Part shown: positions 8,352-17,095 of the stretch, in pieces | Numbering within the stretch: the first letter of the stretch is position 1 | How the letters are laid out: each line of letters starts with the position of its first letter | Assembly (NCBI RefSeq): GCF_039544305.1 | Contig: NZ_BAABLK010000009.1 | Span: 1 to 64,000, forward strand | Length of the DNA stretch: 64,000 bases | Direction: 5' to 3' | From: Paeniglutamicibacter antarcticus_C | GTDB lineage: Bacteria; Actinomycetota; Actinomycetes; Actinomycetales; Micrococcaceae | Notes under the pieces: generated by a model | Told to the model about the DNA's origin: nothing | Databases searched by the model: none | What the model saw: only the letters and a program-made list of their open reading frames with translations | Translations under genes and position numbers: made by a program

Positions 8352-8681
8352 GTGAACAGCGAAGAAGTTCCGCAGCCACATGCCGCGAGCGATTACGAAG
8401 TCGACATGGAACAGTCCGATGACAGCCCGGTACGCGCTGCCGCTCGTTGGGCTGCAGCTTTGGTCAATGGGTTCTTTGGCGGAGACGGCGCCGACGCGGT
8501 GGGCGCCTCTGTCGTCGTTCACCGGATCGACAACGACGCCGAGGTGCTGCGTATCAACGCCGGCACAATCGGAGAGGCCGAATCCTTGGTGTCAATGGTG
8601 CGATCCGACCTGGAGGAGCTCAGCGACGAAGACTTCCTGCTCCGCTGGGGTGGACACGACGACGTCGAACCAGCGCTCTAA
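8352..8681 (+). CDS. Conserved hypothetical protein, 109 residues
   Basis: The protein starts at GTG 8352, with GAAGGAG five bases upstream. It is acidic and soluble with no membrane helix. A middle segment RAAARWAAALVNGFFGG is a probable amphipathic helix. A beta-rich part, ASVVVHRIDNDAEVLRINAG, is followed by a helix ending LRWGGHDDVE. I recognise no domain. It follows the CGNR gene by 57 bases on the same strand and may be co-transcribed. Its strong ribosome binding site and GC-rich codon use support it as a real gene. Confidence 0.65.
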   Translation: MNSEEVPQPHAASDYEVDMEQSDDSPVRAAARWAAALVNGFFGGDGADAVGASVVVHRIDNDAEVLRINAGTIGEAESLVSMVRSDLEELSDEDFLLRWGGHDDVEPAL

Positions 8682-9020
8682 GCCGCGTCTTTAGCTACAC
8701 GGCCGGTGCAGCGGCACGTCCCCCGAGGGTGATCCACCGCTATCGTGGGTCACCCGGCACCTGGGGTTGGACTGTCGCGCCACCTGCCCACTCTTTATGG
8801 ACTTTACGGTGCCTGAATTTTTATTTTAGCGTCTACCCCTTGATCACCGGAACAAACACCAACACCGTCTGCCGAGTTGGATGTTGCGTTCAGACGCCGT
8901 TCCGGGCGCCGGAATGGGTCAGGGCGGCCGTCCCTGCCCCCCAGCAGGAATATATGGAGGACCTCTCCGTCACCGCGCTCCAGCCGCTGGTCTTGTTTGC
9001 GGGCACCGCGGCCTGCCTTA
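8682..9020. other. Intergenic, no gene recognised
   Basis: This 340-base gap lies between two convergent transcription units. It includes an AT-rich island at about 8818-8828 unlike its surroundings. Neither strand shows a frame with a ribosome binding site or recognisable protein. Confidence 0.5.
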
Positions 9021-9052
9021 AACGACGAAACCGCCCGGTGATTCCTGGGCGG
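9021..9052 (-). terminator. Terminator of the lldD-like operon
   Basis: On the minus strand CCGCCC and GGGCGG pair around a 10-base loop and are followed by TTTCGTCGTT. The hairpin begins 22 bases after the last gene of the three-gene unit. Confidence 0.65.
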
Positions 9053-9074
9053 CATCGGTCAAGAACGGCTCTGC

Positions 9075-9416
9075 TTACTTCTTCTTCGTCTCGGTTGTGT
9101 CATCGGGATTTTCGGACGAGCGGTTGATTCCCGATCCTGTTCCCATTTCCTCGGGGTTGTCCTTGCTTGCCATCGTCATCACAGAGATGACCAGCAAACA
9201 CGCAACGAACGCGACCCCGAAGGCGACGAGCCCGATGTCGATTCGCAACGGGTTGTCGGACCCGCCGGTTCCAGAGATGGTGGCAATGACGCCTGCGATG
9301 ATGGCCATGACCAAGGAGAACGTCAAGGGTGCCTTGATGCTCTGCTGCCAAGACTTGTTCTGCTCGGCTGGGGTGTTGCCCACGAAAGGCCCTCCTACGG
9401 GTTTTTGGTTCAACAT
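9075..9416 (-). CDS. Small membrane protein, two helices
   Basis: The 113-residue protein has a polar N-terminus, a first hydrophobic helix (FSLVMAIIAGVIATISG) near 33-49, a second one (VAFGVAFVACLLVISVMT) near 64-82 and a charged tail ending in three lysines. No known domain was recognised. It follows the DUF308-like gene by five bases on the same strand and ends at a terminator, so it is the last gene of that operon. Its role is unknown. Confidence 0.7.
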   Translation of the reverse strand: MLNQKPVGGPFVGNTPAEQNKSWQQSIKAPLTFSLVMAIIAGVIATISGTGGSDNPLRIDIGLVAFGVAFVACLLVISVMTMASKDNPEEMGTGSGINRSSENPDDTTETKKK

Positions 9417-9421
9417 CTATT

Positions 9422-10018
9422 CTAGCTCCAAAGCCCGGTCTCGGTCTCCTTGGCAGCATGGCGCAAGCCAAATGCCGAAATCAGTTCGAATACCGCCAAG
9501 AGGATCGCACCTCCGCCGGCCAGGCCCAGCAATGCGTGTGCGTCCATGTCCAGTCCCAGCAGCAGGGCCGCACCGGCACCCAGGGAAACGAATCCGGTGA
9601 CGAGTTGGTCCTTGAACGGGACGAAGCCGGCGCGATGACGGATGTAGACCACGATTTCAAGTACTCCGGCGATGATCCAGGCCGCGGCCGCGGCAATACC
9701 GATGACCACTGTCTCGGGGCGGAACGCCATCACCAGCCCGGCGAGGATCATTCCCACGGCGGCTACCGCGTAGAGCCCACGCACCCGCTTCGGCGCGCTG
9801 GGGGCGCTGGCGTAGTCCCAAAGGAACTTGGCGCTGATGACCATGAAGGCGGCCAACGAATAGGCCAGTACCTGGTTGGTGGCACCAGGCCAGAAGATGG
9901 ACAGAAGCGCGAAACCGGCGGCAGTCGCGGCGCGCCCCATCACGGGGGTTGCGACTTCGGCGGCAATGGTTGCGGGTATTTTTACTGCAGGCACGCCCAC
10001 AAGTCTACCGGCCGCCAC
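9422..10018 (-). CDS. DUF308/HdeD-like membrane protein
   Basis: The 198-residue protein has about six hydrophobic helices in the repeat pattern of HdeD/DUF308 proteins. Examples are AVAAVGMILAGLVMAFRPETVV and IAAAAAWIIAGVLEIVVYIR, the latter typical of this family. HdeD proteins are linked to acid resistance in enterics, and the actinobacterial members have no tested function. The gene starts at GTG ten bases after the lldD-like stop. A shorter start at a later GTG is possible. A frameshifted relative lies at 40.0-40.4 kb. Confidence 0.7.
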   Translation of the reverse strand: MAAGRLVGVPAVKIPATIAAEVATPVMGRAATAAGFALLSIFWPGATNQVLAYSLAAFMVISAKFLWDYASAPSAPKRVRGLYAVAAVGMILAGLVMAFRPETVVIGIAAAAAWIIAGVLEIVVYIRHRAGFVPFKDQLVTGFVSLGAGAALLLGLDMDAHALLGLAGGGAILLAVFELISAFGLRHAAKETETGLWS

Positions 10019-10028
10019 GCTCTGGGCA

Positions 10029-11249
10029 TTATTGGGACCGGGACCGGCGACGAATCAGCTCCGGGCCGAGCTCGGCGATGTTTGCCGCACCCATCAGTGC
10101 CATGGTGACGCGGACCTCCTCGGCGAGCAGTTCAATGACCCGGTCCACTCCTTTCTCCCCTCCGGCCATCAGGCCATAGAGGTATGCGCGGCCGATGAGC
10201 ACGAAGTCGGCACCGGCGCACAGCGAAGCAACGATGTCCGCCCCGGACATGATCCCCGAGTCCAGGATGACCTCGACTTCCGGGCCGACTTCCGTGCGAA
10301 CCTCCGCCAGTGCCTCGAGGGACACCGGCGCCCGGTCCAGCTGGCGGCCGCCGTGGTTCGAGACGATGAGCCCGTCGGCCCCCGCCTCCAGCGACTTGCG
10401 CGCGTCACTGGCTGTGAGCACCCCCTTGACGAAGAGCTTGCCATCCCAGATTGAGCGTATCCACTCCAGGTCGGCGAAGGAGAGCGTCGGGTCGAACATC
10501 GAGTTGATCAGCGTGGGCAGGTCGCTGCTGGAGTTCGACAGCGAGGCGAACTTCAACGAATCGGTGGTCAGGAAGTTAAACCACCATTCGGGGCGGTATG
10601 AGGCATCGAGCACGGTCTTGAGGTTCAGCTTAGGCGGAATGACCATGCCGTTACGCGCATCGCGAAGCCGTTGGCCCGCCACCGGGGTGTCGACGGTGAC
10701 AAGCAATGTGTCGTAGCCGGCGGCTCGGGCGCGCTGAAGCAGCTGCCGTGATTTCTCACGGTCCTTCCAGAGGTAGAGCTGGAACCAGCGCCGGGAGTCC
10801 GGGGCGGCTTGCGCCACTTCCTCCAGGGAATGGGTGCCCATTGTCGAGAGAGAAAAAGGGATGCCTGCCCGGGTTGCGGCGCGCACCGCACCGGTCTCCC
10901 CCTCGGCATGCATGAAGCGGGTGAACCCCGTTGGCGCGATGCCGAATGGCAGTGCGGAGCGTTTCCCGGCAACCATCGTGGACAGATCCGCCTCCGCGGT
11001 GCCCTGCAAGATGCTCGGGATGAACTCGATGGAGTCAAACACCTCACGGGTGCGGCTGTGCGTCAGCTCCCGCAAGGCTGCACCGTCCACGTAGTCGAAG
11101 GCCGCGGTGGGGGTTCGCCGCTTGGCGATGGCCCGAAGATCCCACACATCGGCCGCCTTGGCCAGGCGGGCGGCACGGCGGTCCAAAGTGGGGGTCTCAA
11201 ACTTCATCAGGGGGCGCAGTTCGGAAATCTGTGGCAATCGACGCTTCAT
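10029..11249 (-). CDS. lldD: FMN-dependent alpha-hydroxy-acid oxidase/dehydrogenase (L-lactate dehydrogenase type)
   Basis: The 406-residue TIM-barrel flavoenzyme oxidises an L-2-hydroxy acid, probably L-lactate to pyruvate, with FMN. The catalytic histidine lies in LIVSNHGGRQLD. The FMN-binding N-terminal segment AFDYVDGAA and the substrate-binding block ILDSGIMSGADIVASL near the C-terminus are intact. The start at ATG 11249 gives the normal family length. Upstream extension would add a proline-rich segment unlike the family. It is the first gene of a three-gene unit with two membrane proteins. Glycolate or mandelate relatives share this fold, so the exact substrate is inferred. Confidence 0.85.
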   Translation of the reverse strand: MKRRLPQISELRPLMKFETPTLDRRAARLAKAADVWDLRAIAKRRTPTAAFDYVDGAALRELTHSRTREVFDSIEFIPSILQGTAEADLSTMVAGKRSALPFGIAPTGFTRFMHAEGETGAVRAATRAGIPFSLSTMGTHSLEEVAQAAPDSRRWFQLYLWKDREKSRQLLQRARAAGYDTLLVTVDTPVAGQRLRDARNGMVIPPKLNLKTVLDASYRPEWWFNFLTTDSLKFASLSNSSSDLPTLINSMFDPTLSFADLEWIRSIWDGKLFVKGVLTASDARKSLEAGADGLIVSNHGGRQLDRAPVSLEALAEVRTEVGPEVEVILDSGIMSGADIVASLCAGADFVLIGRAYLYGLMAGGEKGVDRVIELLAEEVRVTMALMGAANIAELGPELIRRRSRSQ

Positions 11250-11365
11250 GGCGGGGTTCCTGCTTTCTGCGGTTGGCGTACCTGTGTGGTGCGGGGATGG
11301 ATCCTGGCGTCCGGCGAGCACCGCTTGGTGGAGCCGGCGCGTGGTGCGCCTGGGCCCCGCCGGGT

Positions 11366-12721
11366 TCACGCCCCCAAACGCATCCACCTGTCGTTGCGTA
11401 CTCGCCAGGAGAGCGTCACGGCTCGGGCAAGCATGAATCCCAGGCCAAAGGCCACCCAGATCCACAGGATCGCCGAGCTACCGGTGTGCTGGAAAAGCGT
11501 GACTGCATAGAGCATGGGCAGGTAGGCCAGCAGGTTGATCATGCCCGCGATCGCCAGGTAGCGCGCATCCCCGGCACCGATGAGCACCCCGTCAAGCACG
11601 AACACCAATCCGCACACGGGCTGTGCGGCGGCCAGGACCCACACACCGACCATGGTGGCTTGGCGCACCGCGTCGTCCGTGCTGAAAAGTGCGCCGATGA
11701 AAGGTGCGATGACGGCAAGGACCGCACCGGTCACCAATCCGAAGTACACGCCCCAGCGGCACATCGTCTTGGTCAGCAGGTTTGTCCGAGGTGCGTTCCC
11801 CGCACCGAGTTCCTTGCCGATCAGCGCCTGGGCGGCGATGGCCAGGGCGTCCAGGGCGAACGCCATGAAGGTGAAGATGGTGAAGACCAGTTGGTGCGCC
11901 GCCAGGGTCAGCGCGCCGGCACCGGTGGCAACCCATACGGTGGCCAGCAGGGCCAGGCGCAAGGAGAGCGTGCGCAGCATCAGCCAGGATCCGACGCGGC
12001 CCGTTCCCAGGACCCCTCGGACATCCGGTGCCAGTGGTTGGCCGGCCTTGCGGATCCGCGGGACGAGCATCCACAGGTAGATGAGAGCCATTCCCCACTG
12101 GGCAATCGAGGTGCCCAGCGCCGCACCGGCCACGGACATCCCCAGCGGGTAGACAAGAATGAAGTTCAGTACGATGTTGGCGGCGAAACCGTAGCCGGCC
12201 ACATACAGCGGGGTCTTGGTGTCCTGCATCCCGCGCAGCACACCTGTCGCGGCGAGGACCAGTAACATGGCGGGTATCCCGAAGGTTGAATACTTGATGT
12301 AGTCCACTGCGAACCCGAGCACCTGTCCCTGCGCCCCCATGGCACCGGCCAGCATCGGTGCACCGAAGAACCCGACAACGGCCAGGACCAGGCCCAGTCC
12401 CACGGCGAGCCAGATCCCGTCGCGCCCGGCCGCCATGGCCCTGGCCGTGTTGCCGGCACCGATGGCCCGGGCGACGGTCGGGGTTGTGGAATATGCCAGA
12501 AACACCATCAGCCCGACGACGGTCTGCAGGACGGTGGTTCCCAGCCCGGCACCGGCCAGCTCGTTGATGCCCAGGTGCCCGATGATCGCAGAGTCGGCCA
12601 GCAGGAACAACGGCTCGGCAATGAGTGCGCCAAGGGCGGGGACGGCAAGGGCCAGGATGCTTCGGCCCAGCCCGCCCGAAAGCCCGGGGGCCGCTACCTG
12701 GTTCCTTGCTGCTTCTTTCAC
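11366..12721 (-). CDS. MATE-family multidrug/toxin exporter
   Basis: The 451-residue protein has twelve membrane helices in two homologous halves, as in DinF/NorM-type MATE exporters driven by Na+ or H+. The first half opens with RSILALAVPALGALIAEPLFLLAD and contains ATGVLRGMQDTKTPL, a DinF-like segment. The start is GTG at 12721. It lies 116 bases upstream of the lldD-like gene on the same strand and is divergent from a membrane-protein/regulator pair across a 141-base region with a double operator. Confidence 0.88.
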   Translation of the reverse strand: MKEAARNQVAAPGLSGGLGRSILALAVPALGALIAEPLFLLADSAIIGHLGINELAGAGLGTTVLQTVVGLMVFLAYSTTPTVARAIGAGNTARAMAAGRDGIWLAVGLGLVLAVVGFFGAPMLAGAMGAQGQVLGFAVDYIKYSTFGIPAMLLVLAATGVLRGMQDTKTPLYVAGYGFAANIVLNFILVYPLGMSVAGAALGTSIAQWGMALIYLWMLVPRIRKAGQPLAPDVRGVLGTGRVGSWLMLRTLSLRLALLATVWVATGAGALTLAAHQLVFTIFTFMAFALDALAIAAQALIGKELGAGNAPRTNLLTKTMCRWGVYFGLVTGAVLAVIAPFIGALFSTDDAVRQATMVGVWVLAAAQPVCGLVFVLDGVLIGAGDARYLAIAGMINLLAYLPMLYAVTLFQHTGSSAILWIWVAFGLGFMLARAVTLSWRVRNDRWMRLGA

Positions 12722-12768
12722 CCCACCAGACTACCGGGGGGCACGGCCTGAAAACTTCGTCCACTCTC

Positions 12769-12805
12769 TTGACACAAACAGGTTTGCGTTACAAACTTGT
12801 TTGTA
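12769..12805 (+). promoter_or_regulatory. Promoter with double inverted-repeat operator
   Basis: A consensus -35, TTGACA, is at 12769-12774. Directly after it lie CAAAC-AG-GTTTG (12775-12786) and TACAAAC-TT-GTTTGTA (12790-12805). The centres are 17 bases apart, so two dimers would lie side by side over the core promoter. The likeliest binder is the winged-helix protein encoded second in the operon. The -10 is not clear. Confidence 0.6.
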
Positions 12806-12862
12806 CGACGTCGTTTATCTGGTACAGCACCAGACGCCACTACCCGAAGGACGAGAACCGCC

Positions 12863-13522
12863 ATGGACACGAACCCGGCAAGCACACCAGGAACGCCACT
12901 TGACCCGCGAGCGGCCCTGGACGCCATCAACCGCACCGCGGCAACCACACGCGCCTCCATCGAGCCCAACGTGGTGGCCATCTACTTCGTCTGGGCGGCC
13001 GCATACCTTCTGGGATACGGACTGCTGCACGGCGCGGGATACGGCTGGCTCCCCCTGGCATACGGCACGGCATTGGTCATCGGCGGCATCATCCTGCTGG
13101 CCGCCATCGCCTACACCGCAGTCATCGGCATCCGCTCCGGATCCGAGATCCGCGGGGACTCCAAGTTCGCATCCATGGCCTACGGGCTGAGCTGGATGGG
13201 CGGATTCGCCACCGTTTCATTCTTCAGCATCGCCCTTGCCAACCTGCTGCCGGCCGGCGCGCAGATCACCACCGGCTGGCTTATCAACGCGGTAGCCATT
13301 CTCGTTGTCTCCCTGATGTACATGGTCGGCGCCGCCCTCTTCCAGGACCGGGCCATGTTCACCCTCGGGGTCTGCTTCGCCGTGCTGAATATTGCCGGGC
13401 TCATCGCCGGGGCATCGGCCTTCATCGCGATCTTCGCCATCGGCGGTCCGGTGCTCTTCACCGCAGCTGGCGTGCTCGTCCTGGTTCGCGGCCGCCGCGC
13501 CTTAGCGCCGGCGGTGCTCTAG
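12863..13522 (+). CDS. Membrane protein co-transcribed with a winged-helix regulator
   Basis: The 219-residue protein has a soluble N-terminus of about 45 residues and six hydrophobic helices, starting with VAIYFVWAAAYLLGYGLLHG. No signal peptide or transporter motif is visible. The ATG has CGAAGGAC upstream. The wHTH gene begins two bases after the stop, so the two are translated together. The pairing of a multi-helix protein of this kind with a small MarR/ArsR-type regulator is common in Actinobacteria, and the function of the membrane protein is unknown. Confidence 0.75.
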   Translation: MDTNPASTPGTPLDPRAALDAINRTAATTRASIEPNVVAIYFVWAAAYLLGYGLLHGAGYGWLPLAYGTALVIGGIILLAAIAYTAVIGIRSGSEIRGDSKFASMAYGLSWMGGFATVSFFSIALANLLPAGAQITTGWLINAVAILVVSLMYMVGAALFQDRAMFTLGVCFAVLNIAGLIAGASAFIAIFAIGGPVLFTAAGVLVLVRGRRALAPAVL

Positions 13523-13524
13523 CC

Positions 13525-13809
13525 ATGGCTGAACTCGATCCACTGATCCATGCCGATGCCAGGTTGCGGGTCATGTCGGCGCTGAACACCTTGGGCGCGA
13601 AGGACTCGGTGGCCTTTCCCAGGCTGCGAACGATCCTGTCGATGACGGCGGGAAACCTTTCCACGCACCTTCGCAAGCTCGAGGATGCCGGTTACATCCG
13701 GCAACAAAAGCTCATCGAGGGTCGCTCCCCGGCGACCTACGTCGGGATCACCGCCCTAGGCGTCTCGGCCTTCGAGGCATACAAGAAGCAATTGATGGAC
13801 CTGCTCTGA
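13525..13809 (+). CDS. Winged-helix transcriptional regulator (MarR/ArsR-like, 94 residues)
   Basis: The 94-residue protein is essentially one winged-helix domain. HADARLRVMSALNTLG forms helix 1, MTAGNLSTHLRKLEDAGYI the recognition region, and KLIEGRSPATYVGIT the wing. There is no cysteine-based metal site, so it is not an ArsR metal sensor. It is translationally linked to the membrane protein before it. The two adjacent dyads at 12775-12805 are probably its operator. Confidence 0.85.
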   Translation: MAELDPLIHADARLRVMSALNTLGAKDSVAFPRLRTILSMTAGNLSTHLRKLEDAGYIRQQKLIEGRSPATYVGITALGVSAFEAYKKQLMDLL

Positions 13810-13828
13810 ATGGGAGCCGAATCCCGAT

Positions 13829-15049
13829 CTACCGGCGCTGGCGCAATCCTGCCAGCGCCAGCAGTGCTGCAATCACCAGCAGGGAAGCCACGGAAAGCAC
13901 CAACCCCGGCCAGTTCCCCGCATTGAACGTCAGACCGATGGTCCAGCCAAAAACCGAGGACCCCGAGTAATAGGCCAGGTTGTACAGGCTCGCGGCCTGC
14001 GCCCGGCCCCCGACGCCGAGCATCGGGATCCACCCGCTGGCCACCGAATGGGCGGCAAAGAACCCCGCAGTGAATACCAGCAGCCCGGCGATGATCGCGG
14101 CCAGGGAGTCGGCAAGGGTCACCGCGAGCCCGGAACCCATCAATCCGATGGAACACAGCAGCACCGGCAGGCGGCCGAAGCGGCCGACCATCGACCCGGA
14201 TTTGCGTGAGGACCATGTGCCTGAGAGGTACGCGATGAAGACCAGCGAGGCCAGGGACGCGGGAATCATGAACGGCGGTGCCTCGAGCCTGAATCCGAGG
14301 TAGTTGTAGACGGCCACGAACCCGCCCATCAGCAAGAAACCCTGTGCATAGAGCACCAGCAGCTGCCCCTTGGCCAGATTCATCCACAGCTTTTCCCACA
14401 GGGGTATCCGGTTGGGGCTGCGCCAGGGCACCGGTGTGAAGCCGCGTGGCGCCGGTGCCACGGCAATGAACACCGCGGCGGCGGCGGCCGCCATCAGCGA
14501 GACCACCAGGGTGCCCACGCGCCAGGAGAAGAACTCGCTCAACGGGCCTGCCACCAAGCGCCCGGCCAGGCCGCCAAGCGTTGTCCCGGAGATGTAGGTA
14601 CCGGCGGCAACCGCCGAATGCAGGGCGGAGACCTCCTCGGAGAGATAGGCCAGGGCGACGGCGGGGATACCGCCCAGCGCCATACCCTCGATGAAACGCA
14701 GCCCAAGCAAGGTCTCGAAGTCCGGGGAGAACGGAACTGCCAGGCCCAGCACCACGGCGGCGATCACCGCGATCCGCATGGTCCGCAGCCGGCCCATGCG
14801 GTCCGCCAGCAATGACCAGAAGAGCACCGAGGCGGCCAGTCCAAGGGTCGCTGCGGAGACGGCCAACGCCGCATCGGCCTCGTTGATCGAGAGGCTGCGG
14901 GAGAGCTCCGGCAGCACGCCTTGTACCGAGTACAGCTGGGAGAACGTCGCGACCCCGGCGGCAAAGAGCGCCAGGATCATCCGGCGGTAGCCGGGGCTAC
15001 CGTGGATATGGCCTTCCCAGGGTGCCGGGCGGCCCGGATCGTTGTCCAT
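13829..15049 (-). CDS. MFS transporter (arabinose-efflux/YnfM-like)
   Basis: The 406-residue protein has twelve membrane helices. The conserved MFS loop between helices 2 and 3 reads LLADRMGRLRTMR. ATFSQLYSVQGVLPELSRS at the first helix is typical of the YnfM/arabinose-efflux group of proton-driven exporters. I place the start at ATG 15049, five bases after the CPBP gene stop. A longer reading frame upstream is only the antisense-like continuation through that gene. The substrate is unknown. Confidence 0.87.
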   Translation of the reverse strand: MDNDPGRPAPWEGHIHGSPGYRRMILALFAAGVATFSQLYSVQGVLPELSRSLSINEADAALAVSAATLGLAASVLFWSLLADRMGRLRTMRIAVIAAVVLGLAVPFSPDFETLLGLRFIEGMALGGIPAVALAYLSEEVSALHSAVAAGTYISGTTLGGLAGRLVAGPLSEFFSWRVGTLVVSLMAAAAAAVFIAVAPAPRGFTPVPWRSPNRIPLWEKLWMNLAKGQLLVLYAQGFLLMGGFVAVYNYLGFRLEAPPFMIPASLASLVFIAYLSGTWSSRKSGSMVGRFGRLPVLLCSIGLMGSGLAVTLADSLAAIIAGLLVFTAGFFAAHSVASGWIPMLGVGGRAQAASLYNLAYYSGSSVFGWTIGLTFNAGNWPGLVLSVASLLVIAALLALAGLRQRR

Positions 15050-15054
15050 GGTCG

Positions 15055-15828
15055 TTACTGCGAGATCAGCGGCAGCAGCGTGTAGGCCAGGGACAGCGCC
15101 ACCGCGTTGTTGAAGACGTGAAGGGTGTAGGAGTAGGCCAGCGACTTGCCGGTGAGCACGTATGCCACCGACATCATCACCCCGAGTGTCGTGTAGGGGA
15201 TCGCCGAGGTCAGGTCGAATGACCCTGCCCCGATGAAGTGCAGCGAAGTGAACAGCACCACCGATATCACCACGCAGACCCAGATATTGAGCTTGGCGCT
15301 GAGCTTGCCGATGAGCAGGTGGCGGAAGATGTACTCCTCGACAAGCGGGCCCATGAGCACCGCGACGACGAACATCATGGGGAAGGGCACCGAGGTGGTC
15401 ATGCCCTCGATGGCCAGCTGGTTTTCGCTCTTGACGGGGTTGCCCATGGAGGTCAGCACGATCGCGCTGACGATCAGTGTCCCCAGCCATGCGCCCGGGA
15501 CCATCAAGGCCTTGGCCCACGGGTGGTATTTGAAGGTGGCGAACGAGCTACGCAGGGCCTCGAAGCCCATGATCATCGCACCGGTGAACACCACCACGTA
15601 GATGATCAGGTTCACGCCGAACTGCGCGGATTCGATGTCCCTGAAGGCCTCGATGAACCCGGGGACCATGACCAGCAGCCCGGCGGCCCCAAAGACGAAG
15701 AGCACCACATAGATCCCGAGCACCACCCAGTCCCCGGCCCTGGCCGGGCCGGTGTCAAAGACGGGCTGCCGTCTTTTGGGAAACGGGGCATAGGGGTACG
15801 GTCCGGGCTGTTGGTGCATGGTTTCCAC
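15055..15828 (-). CDS. CPBP-family intramembrane glutamic protease
   Basis: The 257-residue protein has about seven membrane helices and all CPBP/Rce1-like catalytic motifs. EEYIFR contains E164, E165 and R169. H197 lies in FTSLHF, and H237 with N240-N241 in HVFNN. Such proteases cut substrates within the membrane; bacterial members mostly process signalling or bacteriocin peptides. A proline-rich cytosolic tail precedes the first helix. The MFS gene follows after five bases, which implies co-expression. The substrate is unknown. Confidence 0.88.
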   Translation of the reverse strand: METMHQQPGPYPYAPFPKRRQPVFDTGPARAGDWVVLGIYVVLFVFGAAGLLVMVPGFIEAFRDIESAQFGVNLIIYVVVFTGAMIMGFEALRSSFATFKYHPWAKALMVPGAWLGTLIVSAIVLTSMGNPVKSENQLAIEGMTTSVPFPMMFVVAVLMGPLVEEYIFRHLLIGKLSAKLNIWVCVVISVVLFTSLHFIGAGSFDLTSAIPYTTLGVMMSVAYVLTGKSLAYSYTLHVFNNAVALSLAYTLLPLISQ

Positions 15829-15860
15829 CTTATCCCCCGGGCCGGTGCGCCCGGGCGGCG

Positions 15861-16517
15861 CTACTCGACGCGCAAGCCCAGCTCATTGGCCATGATCGGG
15901 GCCAGGTCCATGAGCTGCTCGTAGCTCACCGTTGCACCCTTGAGTGCGGAGATGCCCGAGAACGCGCGCAGGCGTGCCCCGCGCAGGTCGACGTCCTTGA
16001 GCTTGGCGCCGTTGATTGCCAGGGTGTCGATGGTGCAGTCGATGAAGCTGACCCGTTCCAGGTTTGCCCCTCCGACGTCGAGTTCCTCGATATGCACATC
16101 GCGGAACTCCACGTCCTTGATCTTTGCGCGGCGCAGGTTGAGGTAGCCGAGCTTGGCGCGTTCGAACTTCACCGAGCGGAAGGTGGAGCCGAAGAGCTCG
16201 GCGGATCCGATTCGCCCGCCCACCACCGAGGTGTTCCACCAACCGGAGTCCGGGGCCTCAAGCACCGGCGCGTTGACTTGCTCGATCTTGCAATTCCCGA
16301 ACGTCACCCGCGCCATCGGCGCCCCCTGCAGGGACACGGAGCGGAAAATGCATTCGGTGAAGACCGCGTCCTCCAGATCGACCCCGTCGGCATCATCGGA
16401 TTCGAACAGCAGGCCCTCGGCGCGCCCGTCAGCATCCAGTCCGGTCAGGTCCCCGGACCCGGTGATCGCGGGGTCCTTGAAGGCGGGCAGTCGGGGGGAT
16501 TTCACGGGTGCAGGCAT
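15861..16517 (-). CDS. Pentapeptide-repeat protein
   Basis: The 218-residue protein is built of tandem five-residue A(D/N)LxX-type repeats that form a right-handed quadrilateral beta-helix. Examples are LEDAVFTECIFRSVSLQG, RAKIKDVEFRDVHIEEL and GANLERVSFIDCTIDTLAI, between about residues 45 and 190. No signal peptide is present. Some relatives (MfpA, Qnr) mimic DNA and protect gyrase from quinolones, but most have no known role, and this one has no clear MfpA-like C-terminal dimerisation helix. It lies 32 bases upstream of the CPBP gene on the same strand. Confidence 0.85.
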   Translation of the reverse strand: MPAPVKSPRLPAFKDPAITGSGDLTGLDADGRAEGLLFESDDADGVDLEDAVFTECIFRSVSLQGAPMARVTFGNCKIEQVNAPVLEAPDSGWWNTSVVGGRIGSAELFGSTFRSVKFERAKLGYLNLRRAKIKDVEFRDVHIEELDVGGANLERVSFIDCTIDTLAINGAKLKDVDLRGARLRAFSGISALKGATVSYEQLMDLAPIMANELGLRVE

Positions 16518-16659
16518 GGGTCACATCCTATGTTGCCGCGCCCTGGCCGGTAGCTCTCCACCGGCGTTGGGTTCCTCACCCGCGCATGGTCTTGACGCGG
16601 TGCCGTGGCCCGTGTCGCGGGAACATCGGTCTGCACGCCTGCCTAGGGCACCGCCGAGG

Positions 16660-17065
16660 AAAAGGAGGCGAAGTCTGAGGTAACGGGCGGGCACCAAGAT
16701 GTTCGAAGGTCCCGGCGCCGGTGAAGAGTGAACCGGTGTCCAGGTGGAACCCGGCGGCGGCGATGTTCCCGGACATCGTCTTGCACCCGGTGGCTGCAAT
16801 GGAAGGCGCACGCCTGTTCCGCGCGTGCCAGCAGCACGGTGAAGGCCGGCGCGGAAGCGGCGGATGCGCCGGAACCGGAAGGCGGCCGGCTTGATGGTTC
16901 CGGTGGCTGGCCTATCCCCCAGCAGCTGCGCGGTGATCAGGTACCCGAAAATCACGAGGAACATGCCCGCGCCGATGAATCCGCCGTTGATCGCACCGGG
17001 GCGCAGGTGGAGGATGATCACATCAGCATGGCAATCGCGTGCAATATGTGGATGCCGGTGCGGAA
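16660..17065 (-). pseudogene. Decayed acyltransferase 3 (OafA/YrhL) N-terminal region
   Basis: Three minus-strand frames each keep a piece of the membrane acyltransferase 3 domain. GIHILHAIAMLM (about 17060-17020) corresponds to the family's first helix. It runs into a stop, and the next frame continues with INGGFIGAGMFLVIFGYLIT, matching the conserved GGFVGVDVFFVISGFLIT region, followed by an FRFRRIRR basic loop. A third frame keeps NIAAAGFHLDTGSLFTG. No single frame spans them and the C-terminal nine helices are missing. It is a relic rather than a working O-acetyltransferase. Confidence 0.75.
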
Positions 17066-17095
17066 AACCCGGGGGCACCCCGGCCCCTTCCCCCG

